A model generated the notes under the pieces. The model had not been told where the DNA came from, did no database searches, and was given only the letters and a program-made list of their open reading frames with translations. Shown here piece after piece: positions 12,301 through 23,354 of a DNA stretch of 64,000 bases (within the stretch, counting starts at the first letter, position 1; every line of letters starts with the position of its first letter). The position numbers were made by a program, and so were the translations under genes. Origin of the DNA: Patagioenas fasciata (lineage: Eukaryota > Chordata > Aves > Columbiformes > Columbidae); contig NC_092520.1 of NCBI RefSeq assembly GCF_037038585.1, positions 4,600,001 through 4,664,000 of the forward strand, in the 5' to 3' direction.

Positions 12301-12782
12301 GTGGAGTCACCATCCCCAGAGGGATTTAAAAGATGCATAGATGAGGTTTTTAGGGACACGATTTAATGCTGGCCTTGGTAGTGTTGGGTTAACAGTTGAC
12401 CTTGATGATCTTAAAGGTCTTTCCCAATCAAAATGATTCTATGATTGTAACTTAGTGGGCTCCAAATGATGTTGGGCAGGGATGCCTTTGGCCCACAACA
12501 TGTCACTTGTCAGCTTGGACTGACCCGTCCCTACACAGAAATCAACGTCTGTGCTGATTTTGAGTTAATTTACCGTCTTGCAGCAGCATTTCCCAGGCTC
12601 GGTCCTTCTGCGCTGGTACCGCTTCCACCGGCAGCTGTAGAACCCAGCCAGGCAGGAGATGAAGGGCTGATGCTCGTACCTCTGGAGCAAGCGCCGACGT
12701 ACCACCTTCAGCTTCCCAAACTTGAGCCTCTTGAGGCTGGTGGAGCTGGCCTCCATTGGAGTGGCTTTATCTCATCTTCCTC
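299..12782 (-). CDS. GDPD4: GDPD4-like glycerophosphodiester phosphodiesterase, 5' part of gene (six coding exons, 3' end off window)
   Basis: Six exons, 12574-12756 (coding part), 11633-11736, 10482-10575, 5228-5287, 3625-3723 and 299-392, join in phase with GT/AG borders into about 210 residues. The product is the N-terminal half of a GDE2-type membrane phosphodiesterase: a basic cytoplasmic N-terminus with the family motif CRWKRYQ, then four hydrophobic segments. In this family six membrane passes flank an extracellular GDPD domain that cleaves glycerophosphodiesters or GPI anchors; that domain is encoded left of base 299 and is not visible here. Residue-by-residue similarity to GDPD5 (for example GQQLYLHW against GQQMNLHW, and APYLHVGA against APFLHVGA) fixes the family. 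The choice of GDPD4 over GDPD5 rests on position: PAK1 lies immediately upstream on the same strand, as in human. No frameshift or stop was seen in the exons, so the gene looks intact as far as it can be read. Confidence 0.85.
639..755 (-). repeat. CR1 LINE 3' fragment (group A)
   Basis: Starts with the inverted CR1 terminus (CATAGAATCATAGAATC), then TTGTTGGAAAAGAC and AGTCCAACCGTTAAC. Short, decayed copy in a GDPD4 intron. Confidence 0.85.
948..1408 (-). repeat. CR1 LINE fragment (distinct group, CCATGGGAAGGGACAC type)
   Basis: Begins ATCATAGAATTGTTTGG, then TTCCAACTCCCCTGCCATGG and runs to TGGACTTGCTCTGGGACA. Its 3' sequence differs from all other copies in the window. Confidence 0.85.
1479..1494 (+). 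repeat. poly(T) tract
   Basis: An uninterrupted T run of about 16 in a GDPD4 intron. Confidence 0.9.
2633..3145 (-). repeat. CR1 LINE fragment (group A)
   Basis: TTTTTGGTTGGAAAGGCC followed by ACTAAACCATGTCCCTAAGA, then the CCTCCAGGGATGGTGACTCC block. Long open frames on both strands here come from the repeat. Confidence 0.88.
3625..3723 (-). CDS. GDPD4: GDPD4 coding exon 5 (third membrane segment)
   Basis: 99 bases, phase 0 to 0, between acceptor TCTTCCCCAG and donor CAG|GTAAGA. It codes [20 protein letters not shown] followed by [13 protein letters not shown]. The W(E/G)D(E/Q)W loop after the membrane segment matches GDPD5 (LWEDEWEVLLISLQ). Confidence 0.9.
5228..5287 (-). CDS. GDPD4: GDPD4 coding exon 4 (60-bp mini-exon)
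   Basis: Exactly 60 bases, phase 0 to 0: [20 protein letters not shown], matching GDPD5 VLALCHIAVGQQMNLHWLHK. The acceptor is GATTTCCCAG and the donor AAG|GTGGGA. It is too small to be found as an open frame, and was located because the family needs a GQQ-LHW-HK segment between exons 3 and 5. A long open frame (218 codons, 5151-5807) crosses it in another frame and is not real. Confidence 0.9.
5288..10481 (-). other. GDPD4 intron, 5.2 kb, free of CR1
   Basis: Unlike its neighbours this stretch has no recognisable CR1 or other interspersed repeat. Several short open frames have no family features. The intron at 3724-5227 is also repeat-free. Confidence 0.7.
10482..10575 (-). CDS. GDPD4: GDPD4 coding exon 3 (second membrane segment)
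   Basis: 94 bases. The first base completes the split Trp codon from the previous exon, then 31 codons follow to a phase-0 donor TTG|GTAAGT. The protein is [20 protein letters not shown] and a further hydrophobic run, a membrane segment that continues into the next exon. The acceptor is TACCTTTTAG. Confidence 0.9.
10576..11632 (-). other. GDPD4 intron
   Basis: 1.06 kb of unique-looking sequence, no repeats seen. The following intron (11737-12573) holds one CR1. Confidence 0.7.
11633..11736 (-). CDS. GDPD4: GDPD4 coding exon 2 (first membrane segment)
   Basis: 104 bases, phase 0 to phase 2, between acceptor CTCTCCAG and donor TG|GTAAGT. It codes a hydrophobic stretch ([19 protein letters not shown]) followed by an acidic/aromatic loop ending NDYNNFDW. 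This aligns with GDPD5 residues ending NDYDEFNW. It is transmembrane segment 1 and the start of the first loop. Confidence 0.9.
12229..12447 (+). repeat. CR1 LINE 3' fragment (group A)
   Basis: Sense orientation, from GGATATTAGGAAAAAATTAA to the terminus AAAATGATTCTATGATTG. It lies about 125 bases from the donor of the first GDPD4 coding exon, in the intron. Confidence 0.87.
12574..12782 (-). CDS. GDPD4: GDPD4 first coding exon (start codon at 12756)
   Basis: The exon opens after a good acceptor (TCTCATTTCAG at 12783-12793) with 26 bases of 5' UTR. That UTR contains a TGA in frame with the ATG at 12754-12756, so this ATG is the first possible start in the exon. It codes 61 residues: a basic leader, then [14 protein letters not shown], which corresponds to the GDE2 N-terminus, then a Cys triplet near the exon end. 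The donor is ACG|GTAAAT at 12573. The leader is longer than in GDPD5 (about 17 extra residues, my comparison from memory). The Cys before RWKRYQ aligns with GDE2 Cys25, reported to take part in redox control of that protein. The Cys triplet could be acylated; that is inference. A noncoding exon must lie further right. Confidence 0.88.
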
Positions 12783-13816
12783 CTGAAATGAGACCACAAG
12801 TTTTATGGGGAGACTGTAAACCATGTTCCTTTTGGGTAAGTTTTTTAACATCAGAAGAAAAGAGAGGAAGATTTCTCAAGAGGCTGCTGTGACCATCAGG
12901 TACTCCCGGTTGTAACTTACGTGCTCTGAACCACTTCTGAGGGAAACCACACACTCTGTGCAGATTCCCAAATTATGTCAGATAAACCTGAGCCTAGGCT
13001 TAGCCATAGGAATTAATTCAACATCTCTGTGGCCCATATCCAACCTGCTACCGACTTAACTAGCTCATGTAGGAAAGGGACTAAAACTCTCCAGGTACGT
13101 AAGTCTCTTATCCTGGCAAAACTGCAGCACTGCAGAGAATAATCCATTAATTAAAAATTATTTCCTTACTGAAAAAACTTTACTTGACACAGTTTTTCAA
13201 GGGTAGAAAGAGTAGCTGTAAAGATGCACACAAGGAGATCTGTTCATAATCAAGATTTTAAACCAAGAACTACCAAAGTGAAGCAAATAGCACAGGGTTT
13301 TGTGCCAGCAAAGAGAGGTTCACCGAGAAAGGCACTATCAAGATGGCAAAGAAAGGGTTAGAAAAAGAAGTCGTGCTTCAGCATACAAAGAAGCACCATT
13401 ATCCAGCACTTCTTTAGAGTAAAATTAGCCAGAGATGCCTTTCTGTTGCATTAAAAATTGCCATAGTATCCTTGAGCCCATACTAACCATGTTCACAAGC
13501 TTGCGTATCTGCTGCAAAGTCCCAGCTTTGGGGTCCAATTTCCCTGATTTATCTGAAGTAATAACAGTAATTTAAGACCTAAATGAACTATTTGCTGCAC
13601 TATACCCATGGATGAAATGTACATATGAATTGCTTGCAATTAACTCAGAGTCTGACGTATCTTTGCAGAAATCAGTGGATAAATCATTGCAAATTGACAC
13701 TTCTAATAACACTATCAGTTTGCAGAAGGCACAAATAAAACAGAGACATAAGACACAAGTTAAAACTGGAAAACTTCCCAAATGTGCCAGTCTATTGGCA
13801 GCTGGGATGCGCGGAG

Positions 13817-14135
13817 TCATAGAATCATACAATCATTTTGGTTGGAAGAGACACTTAAGATCATCGAGTCCAATCATAACCCAACATTGGCACTAAACCA
13901 TGTCCTTAAGAACCTCATCTCCGTGTCTGTTTAATCCCTCCAGGGATGGTGACTCCACCACTGCCCTGGGCAGCCTGTTCCAATGCCCAATAGCCCTTTC
14001 AAGGAAGAAATTCTTCCCAATATCCAATCTAAACCTCACTGGTGCAGCTTGAGGCCATTTCCTCCTATTCTATTGCTTCTTATTACTTGGGAGAAGAGAC
14101 CAACACCCTCCTCACTACAACCTCCTTCCCTGGAA
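13817..14135 (-). repeat. CR1 LINE fragment (group A)
   Basis: TCATAGAATCATACAATC terminus, then TTTTGGTTGGAAGAGAC and the usual group A body. Confidence 0.87.
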
Positions 14136-14893
14136 GTTCAGCAGTATTGGATCTGGGCACCATGTACGTCACCCCATCGTAAAAAATTGATACCAATCTC
14201 ACATGGCAAGATAGCGATCGATCCTGCTCTTGAATTACCTAGAGCACAGACAGGGATGCGAGGGTTATGCCACCAGCGAGTGGTGCAGATGACAGATGAT
14301 CCTGCTGTCTCCATGAGCCGTCCTCAAGCACACCTGGCATAAACCCAGCAACTACCAAGTCACCCCCACCATGTCTTTGAAATATATTTGAGGCTCAGAG
14401 CTCTTACCAGAAGGGTGTCATATACCATAAGGATGTAGTATTTTTACCTCCTACGAGGATCCCTAAACCACGAGTTCCGCTGTAACTGAAACACAGCATC
14501 CATTCTTGCCCAGCCCTTGTCCTTCTGCAATCAGAATTCAGGACAATAGGCCAAAACTATCAGTTTCGCTGTCAGAGGGCCGTGAAGCTTGCTATTCTCA
14601 TTCCTGGTGTGGACACGAGGCTCACACACCAACATTTATGTATGAACACACAGGATTTGATAGGAAAACAGAGACAGAAGAGACCTCGAAGCACTCTTCG
14701 CTCCATCTGCCTGGTTACAGCATGTCAGGTGTCAAACCCAGGTGTCAGCCTACTCCTCATAAAAATTGCCAATGATGGAGATCTCACCAACTCCCAAGAT
14801 GGGCTAATTCAGTCCAAACTTTAACATTAAAAGTTTTTGTTTTTAAGCCTTTCCTCTGTTACATATTTCACAATGGTTTGGATGTTTTCCCCC

Positions 14894-15085
14894 AATCACA
14901 GAATCACAGGCTGGCTGGGGTTGAAGGGACCTCTGGAGATCATCCAGCCCAACCCACCTGCTAACGCAGGGTCACCAGAGCAGATCACACAGGAAGGTGT
15001 CCAGGTGGGTTTGAATGTCTCCAGAGAAGGAGACTCCACAGCCTCTCTGTGCAGTGCTCTCCAGACTAAACAACCTCAGCTTTTA
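14894..15085 (-). repeat. CR1 LINE fragment (group B)
   Basis: AATCACAGAATCACAGG terminus, GACCTCTGGAGATCATCCAG and GTCCAGGTGGGTTTGAATG. Internal deletion after 15060. The only group B copy left of 43 kb. Confidence 0.85.
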
Positions 15086-15559
15086 CAGTCTTGTCATTCA
15101 TGTTTTCTTCTCCTCAGAACATCCTTGTATGAGGTCCATAGTCACCTGCTATTAGGGATTTTCCTGGCATTTCCCATTTCCCACCTCCATATGCTCATAT
15201 ATTGCATTTAATGTAATGCGAGCTCCCTCTTTACACCTCAGCCACTCTTCAGGTTCTCATTACCCTCCACCCCACAGTTTCCCCCTTGCTCACAAATGAC
15301 CAGTCTGCTGTTACAGCTGCAGTGAGGCACTCAGAAGCCATAAAAACACCTTTCCCAAGGGCTGGCTGAATCTGCCGTGCCTCAGACCACATCAAATGCT
15401 GAACCGTTTGAATTCACAAGCATCTGACCTGAACAAAGATCCCAGCATCTGGACCCAGCAACCATCTAAAGAGTAAAGAATACAACAACATGTGGTAGAT
15501 GCAGAGGCCGAAAGACAGGAGATCTGTATCAGGATTTGGAGCAGCTCAGTCATTGCCAG

Positions 15560-15941
15560 GAACACAAGTGTGATGGGAGTGGCTGAGGGACCTGGGGGGT
15601 TCAGCTGGAGAACAGGAGCTGAGGGGAGACCTTCTGATCTCTGAACTGCCTGAAAGGAGCTTGGAGCCAGGGGGGGCTGGGCTCTGCTCCCCAGGAACAA
15701 GCGCCAGGACCAGAGGAAACGGCCTCAGGTTGCACCAGGGGAGGTTGAGGTTGGATATTGGGAGCAATTTGGGCTGTCAGGCATTGGAACAGGCTGCTCA
15801 GGGCAGTGCTGAAGTCACCATCCCTGGAGGGCTTGAACAGACACATAGATGAGGTTCTTAGGGACATGGGTTAGTGACAGAGTTGGGTTAATAGTTGGAC
15901 TCAGTGATCTTGAGGGTCTCTTCCAACTAAATGATTCTATG
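15560..15941 (+). repeat. CR1 LINE 3' fragment (group A)
   Basis: Sense orientation from GTGTGATGGGAGTGGCTGAG to TCTTCCAACTAAATGATTCT at the terminus. Confidence 0.88.
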
Positions 15942-18900
15942 ACACAGCAAAAGGCCTTACAATGCTCACATCTCGATTTGAAGCAGAGTGCTCCTAAAAC
16001 TCAGAGGTCATCTGCAATCCCTGCCCATCTCTGCCAGGCAAAGGTAAATGGATAGAGGAGGGAAAGAGCAAACCTGAATGCACTCACTGGGAAAGCCAAG
16101 GGAACAAAGAGCAAGCAGGAAAACACGCATCAGTAGGAGAGCAAAGTTTAGGACTCCTTAGCAAGTGAGCCATGAAAGCAGTAACATATGTTTTTCAGCT
16201 CCATAAACCCAAGAGGTCTCAGGTCTTTCCCTTGCAAACAGAGACTTTGTTTGCTCGCAGATAAGAGTCCCCATAATCGCAGGCAGTTGAACGGGGCTGC
16301 TCATTTCCCACTCCTTGACAGAGAGTGAGCAGAGGCATGAAAAATAACCCTGGGGGGATGACGGAGGAAGGAGCAGGGGAGAAAAAAAGCAGGAAACGTT
16401 CAGCCACATGGCCTGAAAGCAGAAGGTACTGCAAGCCGAGCTTGCTTGAGAGGCCAGTGCACAAGCAAAGAGGGAGAATCTTCATCTTCTTTAGTGATGT
16501 AGAGCTAGGACATCCATCTTTCGAGGGGTAAAAAGGTATAGCAGTCAAATTGGTATTGCCCTATAGCTTTATCCTTGGGCATTTTGAGTCTTTTTCTTTT
16601 CTCCTGTATCTAACTAGTTTTCTCCAACACAATATCTTACAGCACATGGGCAAGGCGGGTGCAGGGCTCTTTTCAGATATTACAAACACACTTCCCGGTC
16701 AGCTTAGAGAAGAGAATTGGAAAGAAATATATATATTTTTTTGTACCAGCAACCATGTGAGGGATGTGGAGATGTTTTTCCTCAGCGCCCGAGCATGGCC
16801 AGCTTGGCCTGAGCATCTTGATGGCGAAGGAAGGCAGGAGATAGGAGTGATGTCCACTTTGTCCATACCACCTTTTCTAAAGGATTTGGAGAGAATGTGA
16901 ACCCCATGCTAGGGGAGGGAGGTGCTTTGAGCCTGAGCTGAGCTTCCCCAGCACCTGCAGCTCCTTTGCATGGGGACTTCTGGTGTCATCCCACCACTCT
17001 ATGGGGCATCGCTTCCTGCCCTTCCACCCAGGAGCTTCCACAGCATCACACCAACAGATACAAAGCAGTAGAATCAACCTCCTGGAAAGCTACTGGATGA
17101 TCACCCTCACCATGAGCCGTAAACATTTTACCAACAGCCAGAAAAGCTCAACAAAAAGCATCCCTTAAACCGGCATTTCTGCCCAAGGCTCTGGATCACA
17201 GCCTAGGATCCCTTTTGTTTCACCATCATCTGCTTTCAATTTCTTTTCAGGGAATTAATGAGGTTTAACGCAGCAGAGGAAAAAGGATCAAATAAAATAA
17301 AGCTAGTCATAATCTCCCTATGATAGGGTATAGACTCTATATACTTTCCTTTCCCTGGCAGTTTATAATTATAATTTATCACTAAGACTTTCAACAGTTT
17401 CTTTATAAGCCCTAATTATACTTTACTTGTGTGTGGGATCCCATGGAGTATGTGCAGCCTGGGAATAACACATCTCATTAATTGATTAGCTGTTGGCTTT
17501 GGGGTGCCATTAGCTCAAAGCAACAATAGGGCTCCACACAGGGAACAATGAATAAATGTGGAAGTAGAAGGGGTAAACAGGGAATAACAGGGACAATATT
17601 TCTCTATTTAATTTGTTGTAGCTCACCTCCAACACGGCTGTGGTTTTCAAAGTGATGGGGAGGTTTCCACCAAGGTTAACGCCTTGTGTTTTATAATACA
17701 CCACCACACTTCGAACAGACACAAACAATCAAAACCATTTAAACCAAATACAGCTAAAATACTGCATCAATTAGGATTGCACGGGGACTTATCCCCATCA
17801 CAGAGGACTCTTTGTGCTGCAGTCTAAAGGTCAGACCCCCAGCAGGAGCTGTGCTGGACATAGGTGGTGCAGTCTGCTCAAACAGTCCCTCATCTGTGGT
17901 CGCATCCAAATGCTCTAAGGCAAGATCTTCTGAGGGAATCGATCAGCTTTGTGGGCTCAATTTGACAAGCTCTTGAGGAACCCTCCATAGCTGGGGATGA
18001 GCGAGATGAGGTTTGGAATCACTGCTGCCTGCCCCAAACTTCTACACATACGGGAGCAAGCCTCGCTCCAACATGGGGTCTATTCACCTTAAAACAAAAC
18101 CAGGCGTTGTCCATGAGAATTGAGGGTAGAGAAGGCACCTTAATCCCTGGCTTTATTCCAGCGTGAACATTATAGAAAATAAAGCTCCAACGTTGAACCA
18201 CGTTTTTGAACAGATCGATTTTTCCTCTCCTCCAGCCTGCTCCCCAAAATTGTCCAAAGTCTCTCTACTCCTTCAAGGTCCCTCTCTCAGTAGTCCCTCA
18301 TGTATGGAGCATGTTTGTCCCCTACGTCAGGCGCCTGGGGATGACTCATTATCCACAACCACTCGCAGAAACCTCACTTAATCATAATCATCACAATCCG
18401 AAATCGCAGATGTTTTTCTTCATCTTCAAAGCACCTCGGTGTCTACGTTAACAAATGCGTGCTTAGGAAATTATTGGCCAAGCCTCGGAGCATTTACCAT
18501 GGATTTTATACAAATACTTTCAGCTTTGCGTGGAAACAGGCAAGGGGAAATAGTCGTGTTTGTAAAAGGTTCTCACAGCACTACAATAGATTTTCCTTCT
18601 CATCTGCTAGGAACAAAATGAGTGTTTTGAACAAAGCAAATGAATAGTAGCTTAAATAAAAAAAAAAAGGGGGTGGAGAAACATTTTCACAAACGTCACA
18701 TCTTTGGCTGGACTCAAACGTATTCCTGTCCATTATTATTACTCAGAAACCTCCCGAAAGGGCCAAATGGTTTTGTTTCTGCAGAGGTTTGCGCAACACT
18801 GGCTCCATTGCAAGGAGCAAAAGCATGGGCCTGGCACAGATGGGGACAATTTCAGCTTGGGAAACTGTCATTTGAGGCACAACGGGAGGTTGAACCCAAC

Positions 18901-18970
18901 ACAGCTGGGGTCTGGGTTTAAACTATTTTTGACTGAGGGCTGCTTTCTACAGAGGTCCACCCTACTTACC

Positions 18971-19100
18971 TTCTAGAGACGTCCTCCCAGCCCACTCCAC
19001 TTTTCTTCTCCCAGCCCTCCTTATAGACGGTTGCACCTTCCCCTCTTCCTTCTAGAACGTTCCAACGGCCCCAACTGTCCTTCTAGGAAGTTCCACTGCA
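18971..19100. repeat. diverged ~30-bp minisatellite with TTCTAGAA core
   Basis: Units begin at 18971, 19021, 19050 and 19081 (TTCTAGAGACGTCC, TTATAGACGGTTGC, TTCTAGAACGTTCC, TTCTAGGAAGTTCC). The third is a perfect TTCnnGAAnnTTC triplet. Confidence 0.6.
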
Positions 19101-19754
19101 CCACTCAAGCAAGGGGGTGACCCACGGCCACCAGCCCAGCATACTTGGTGGCCACCAGGCCATGCCAGACCTTGGTCTCCCTGGTCCTGAGGACTAAAGC
19201 TACAGCTTCTCCATCATGGTGGGTCCAGAAAATAGGGGAGCAGGGGGCTCACGAGCTCTTATTGCTCTGGGGAGGGAACACTCCAGTCCCAAGGGGAGGA
19301 AAGGGTGACCTGTGTCCAACCCAAGGTGCTCTCCTAGCCCCAGGTGGCAGCAATTGCTGATGGCTTTGTTGGTGGTAATGGGGGAGAGGAGATTCTGGCT
19401 GAGGGCAGCAAAGAAACTCCGAAATCCAGCATCAAATGCTGACCAACACAAGCAGAATTTTGTACTTTCATGTCTGTTTTCCATATTTTCCTCCACACTA
19501 AAATGTGGATAGGGCCCTGTTTGGCCACGGAAGGATCTGAAAAAGGATCTGGTACAGAAAACAACTCTTTTAAAAAGGTAGATATTCACATGTATGTAAT
19601 AGCTCAGATGATGTGTTTTTCAGGAATTGCTTTCCCAGGGAGTATTCGCATGGCTCCTGGTGTAAGAAAATTTTGATCCAAGAAAAGTCTCTGCAGGCAC
19701 TTTCCGAGCACCACAGAAATGGGCACAATGCACAAGTAGCTTTAACCCTGTCAG

Positions 19755-20218
19755 TCACAGAATCATTTTGGTTGGAAGTGAACTTCAAGATCATCAAGTC
19801 CAAACATTAACGCAACACTGTCACTAAACCATGTCCCTGAGAAACTCATCTATGTGTCTGTTCAACCCCTCCAGGGATGGTGACTTCAACACTGCCCTGG
19901 GCAGCCTGTTCCAATGCCCCACAGCCCTTTCCAAGAAGAAATTGTTCCCAAGATCCAACCTCAACCTCCCCTGGTGCAACTTGAGGCCATTTCCTCTTAT
20001 CCTATCACTTGTTCCTGGGGAGCAGAGCCCGACCCCCCCTGGCTCCAAGCTCCTTTCAGGCAGTTCAGAGATCAGAAGGTCTCCCCTCAGCTCCTGTTCT
20101 CCAGCTGAACCCCCCAGGTCCCTCAGCCGCTCCCATCACACTTGTGCTCCAGCCCCTTCCCCACCTCCATTCCCTTCTCTCAACTCGCTCCAGCATAAGG
20201 GGCCCAAAACTGACTCAT
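19755..20218 (-). repeat. CR1 LINE fragment (group A)
   Basis: GTCACAGAATCATTTTGG terminus and a long, well-preserved body ending at GGGGCCCAAAACTGAC. About 90% like the copies at 2633 and 23355 by eye. Confidence 0.88.
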
Positions 20219-20857
20219 CAGCAGTACCTTCTCTCTTGGACCCTGAGCTTCTTCATATAGCTGATATATGAACATAACCCATAAACATGTAATAGCCCCC
20301 TTTAGTTCAGCCTTGGGCATGCCCTCTGTAAGGACAGCCAGCCTTTTGGGGAAGTTGATGTCCCTCTTCTGGGCAGTAGAGGTGAGAAGAGGCAAAAAAT
20401 AGCCTTAAAAGTGGTCTCAGGAACAGCAGCTTTCCAGTTGTGACCACGCAGAGACCTTCCACCGCCCTGCCAGATGTTGGTCCCAGTTGGCAGCAGTGAG
20501 ACATCTGTGTTTGAGTGTCATTTTGCTCACCTAAATTGGGAATCAGGAGCATCAGTGAGCTCATATCTCCAGGTCCAGCCTGAAAATGGAGACTCAGTAT
20601 GAATAAATGGGGGTGAATGTTGCTCCCCACACTGCAGTTTGCTCAACAGGAGAAGGGAGGAGTTTTGTCCCTGTCGTGCTCGTGCATCATCACCAGTTCA
20701 TCCCCATGGGGCACAGCCCTGGGCTTTGCCCCTGGGTGGTCCACGGCTTTCTAAGAAGTCACCCTCCCACCATTCAAAAGCAACCACGGGGATGCAAAAA
20801 AAGTGTTTCCACGGCTCAAAGCCTGCCTGGGGAGGAGGAGGAATAAATCCCTTGGGA

Positions 20858-20871
20858 AAAAAAAAAAAAGA
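20858..20871 (+). repeat. poly(A) tract
   Basis: Thirteen A after CCCTTGGG, next to the CpG-rich segment. Confidence 0.9.
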
Positions 20872-20929
20872 GCTCAGAAAGCAGGGAAATATTTCTTTGA
20901 AGATAAATCCCATTTTGTGCAGTTCAGCA

Positions 20930-21260
20930 TGCCCTGGCGCGGGTCCCTCTCTGCTCCTGTGAATGCCTAAGCGGCTCTTTGTGCCCCGCTGTTCAGGGGG
21001 GACGAGGAGATGGGGACGCAGTGTGGGGGACCCTCTCCAGCCCCACCCAGGGCACGCACCGCCGCCAGCGTCGTCTCCGAGGGAAGACTTTGTCCATCGG
21101 CCAAGAAGAGGGAAGAAAAGAGGTTTGCAGATCACATACCTCTGCCCGGCAGCTCTGCAGAGCTCTATTCAGCCCGGACAAAGGACGGGGGCCCTGGACG
21201 GCCACCGTGTCGAAACCCCCGTCGCTGGCCCTCCCCCAAGCTGCTGGTGTTAAAGTTCAG
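20930..21260. promoter_or_regulatory. CpG-rich segment, candidate GDPD4 promoter and noncoding first exon
   Basis: About twenty CpGs by hand count in 330 bases, well above the surrounding sequence. On the minus strand it contains a strong donor, GGGCAGAG|GTATGT, with the last exon base at 21140. That would splice a noncoding exon to the acceptor at 12783, leaving an 8.4-kb first intron. No core promoter element was recognised. A rival candidate lies at 26.0-26.6 kb. Confidence 0.35.
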
Positions 21261-21539
21261 ACCTTGGAGTAAAACAACCCTGCGAGGAGGGAGGGAAAGG
21301 GAGGAAAGGATGTTTTCTGTGGTGCCAGCCAGAGGTGTCTCTGTTTAGTTATCTACAGCATCCAAAGGCATCAGGGCTGGCCCATTTTTTGCACCGTAAG
21401 AATGTGGTTCTGCTGTTCCCAGAGGAAAATCTTTTCTGGGTGATTAAACACTACTACATTTCTGCATAAGCCATCTCAGGGAATTTTTGAACCCGCTTCA
21501 GAGCAAAAGGGTAGTCTGACAAACAAGATCCACACTCAG

Positions 21540-21705
21540 ATACCCAGGGAGGTGCTGGACTCACCGTCCCTAAAGGTTTTTAAACTGAAATTGGCCATGG
21601 CACTTAGTGCCATGATCTGGTCAATGGACTGGAGTTGGACCAAGGGTTGGACTGGATGATCTCTGAGGTCTTTTCCAACTCACTCAATTCTGTGATTCTG
21701 TGTGA
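21540..21705 (+). repeat. CR1 LINE 3' fragment (separate group)
   Basis: CCCAGGGAGGTGCTGGACTC, GGACTGGATGATCTCTGAGG and a terminus with three ATTCTGTG-like units. Its 3' end differs from groups A-D. Confidence 0.82.
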
Positions 21706-21936
21706 TCCTGTGAAATTCCCTGACCGAACACCAAGCTACGAACGCAGAGGAACCTCCACCAAGCGCCTCAGTTTCCCAATTGAAGGTTGGTCCAACAACG
21801 CAACAAGAGCAACAGATGAGGACTGTACAGCTCATTTGATTTTCAACCATCTGCTTGTGTGAGCCATGTATTCTGCTCAGCAAGGCAGGAAGATCAGTGG
21901 GTTTAATTGTGTGGTCACGTCCCTGTGCAGACAACC

Positions 21937-21991
21937 CATGGGTAGAACCTTGAGTGACCATGGGCAGAACCTTGGGTGACCATGGATAGAC
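21937..21991 (+). repeat. 22-bp tandem repeat, 2.5 copies
   Basis: CATGGGTAGAACCTTGAGTG AC, then the same with two changes, then a half unit CATGGATAGAC. Confidence 0.8.
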
Positions 21992-22134
21992 ATCTTCAGG
22001 GCCCAGGGCACCCAGCACAGGCAGCTCTCCTGGATCATTGCCCAGCAGCACTCACATCCCAGCAGCCTGGAGGAAGGGAACTATTTATTCGGTTTCAGAG
22101 TTTGGGATGTTTTCATTCCTCGTTTGGTCTTCCT

Positions 22135-22372
22135 ATTCAGGACAGATGTGAGGAAGAAATTATTTATGATGAGAGTGGTAAATTACTAGAACAGGCTGCC
22201 GAGAGAGGTGGTCGATGCCCCATCCCTGCAGACATCCCAGGCCAGGCTGGACGGGGCTCTGAGCAACCTGAGCTGGTGAAGATGTCCCTGCTTATGGCAG
22301 GGGGGGCACTGGATGAGCTTGGAAGGTCCCTTCCGACCCAAACTATTCTAAGGTTCTATTGATTCTGTGATT
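22135..22372 (+). repeat. CR1 LINE 3' fragment (group D)
   Basis: GATGTGAGGAAGAAATTATT, CATCCCAGGCCAGGCTGGAC and terminus TTCTATTGATTCTGTGATTC. Confidence 0.85.
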
Positions 22373-23354
22373 CCTGGAAGAGCGGTTGGACTCATCTCCC
22401 CTGTGCTTGAGCAGTCAACCTGAGCTCCTGGTACAACCAGTGAAGAGAAATGGCTCAACTCAACTCTTCTAAGGGCCAGAAAATCATCCCCAAAACCAGC
22501 ATTAACCATGAATTACAGAGGAGTATGGGATAGGCTCGGCTTGGTACCAGGTAACTGGTAACAGGGAGGGAAGGAAGAGGTCACAGCAGCAAAGCATTAA
22601 GATGGGAGCTGGATAATCTGGGGGGTGGAGAAGGTAAAAGGGTTGGTGTCATTCACCTGCATTTATTGCAAGAGCCAGGTTTTGTGCAATCAAAAATTCT
22701 TAAAAACTTTTCATGGAAAGAGAGCACATAGGAGAGAGCCACCATGACCCCACATAACCTTTCTGACTGCTCTAAGGCATGAATCAATTAAAGCAACCAC
22801 GGAGCAAAGGTTAATCAGTAGCAAGTACATCTTAAGAAATAAGTAGCCTTTTAAAAAGCAATTGTTCCTGCCAATTTTCCCTTTCCCCCTTTTTCTAAAG
22901 TGTCTTTTATTCCTCCAGTTCTGGAGACCTTCCAGAATAAGTTCAGTGATTAAGAGCAGCTGCTGAAAGGACCAGACTGAATCAGTGCGGCAGAGACAAC
23001 TGGACCCGTTATTGTCACGGAGACTCGGTGCCGTACAAATATCTTGGCGATTGAAAACCTTACAGGGGATTCCAGCCTAATTAGAGCAGATGGAGGAGGC
23101 TGGAGAAAAAAGGACTTGCTCACAGTTATGTTGGAGAACAGAGGGAATGAAGTGGGAGGCTAAGGAAGAGACGGATTCAAAAATATTTCTACAGAAGCAG
23201 TGAAACTCCAGCCTGAGCGTGAGGGCAGAGAGTGATGCTTTGAGCTGCTCACGTGCCCTGCTTGCAGATTTGTTTCTCCTTCTTCTTGCACCCAGATGCG
23301 GAGCTGACAGCAAAACTGACCCCATGGGCAGCAGCCACAACCTCATTCACACAC

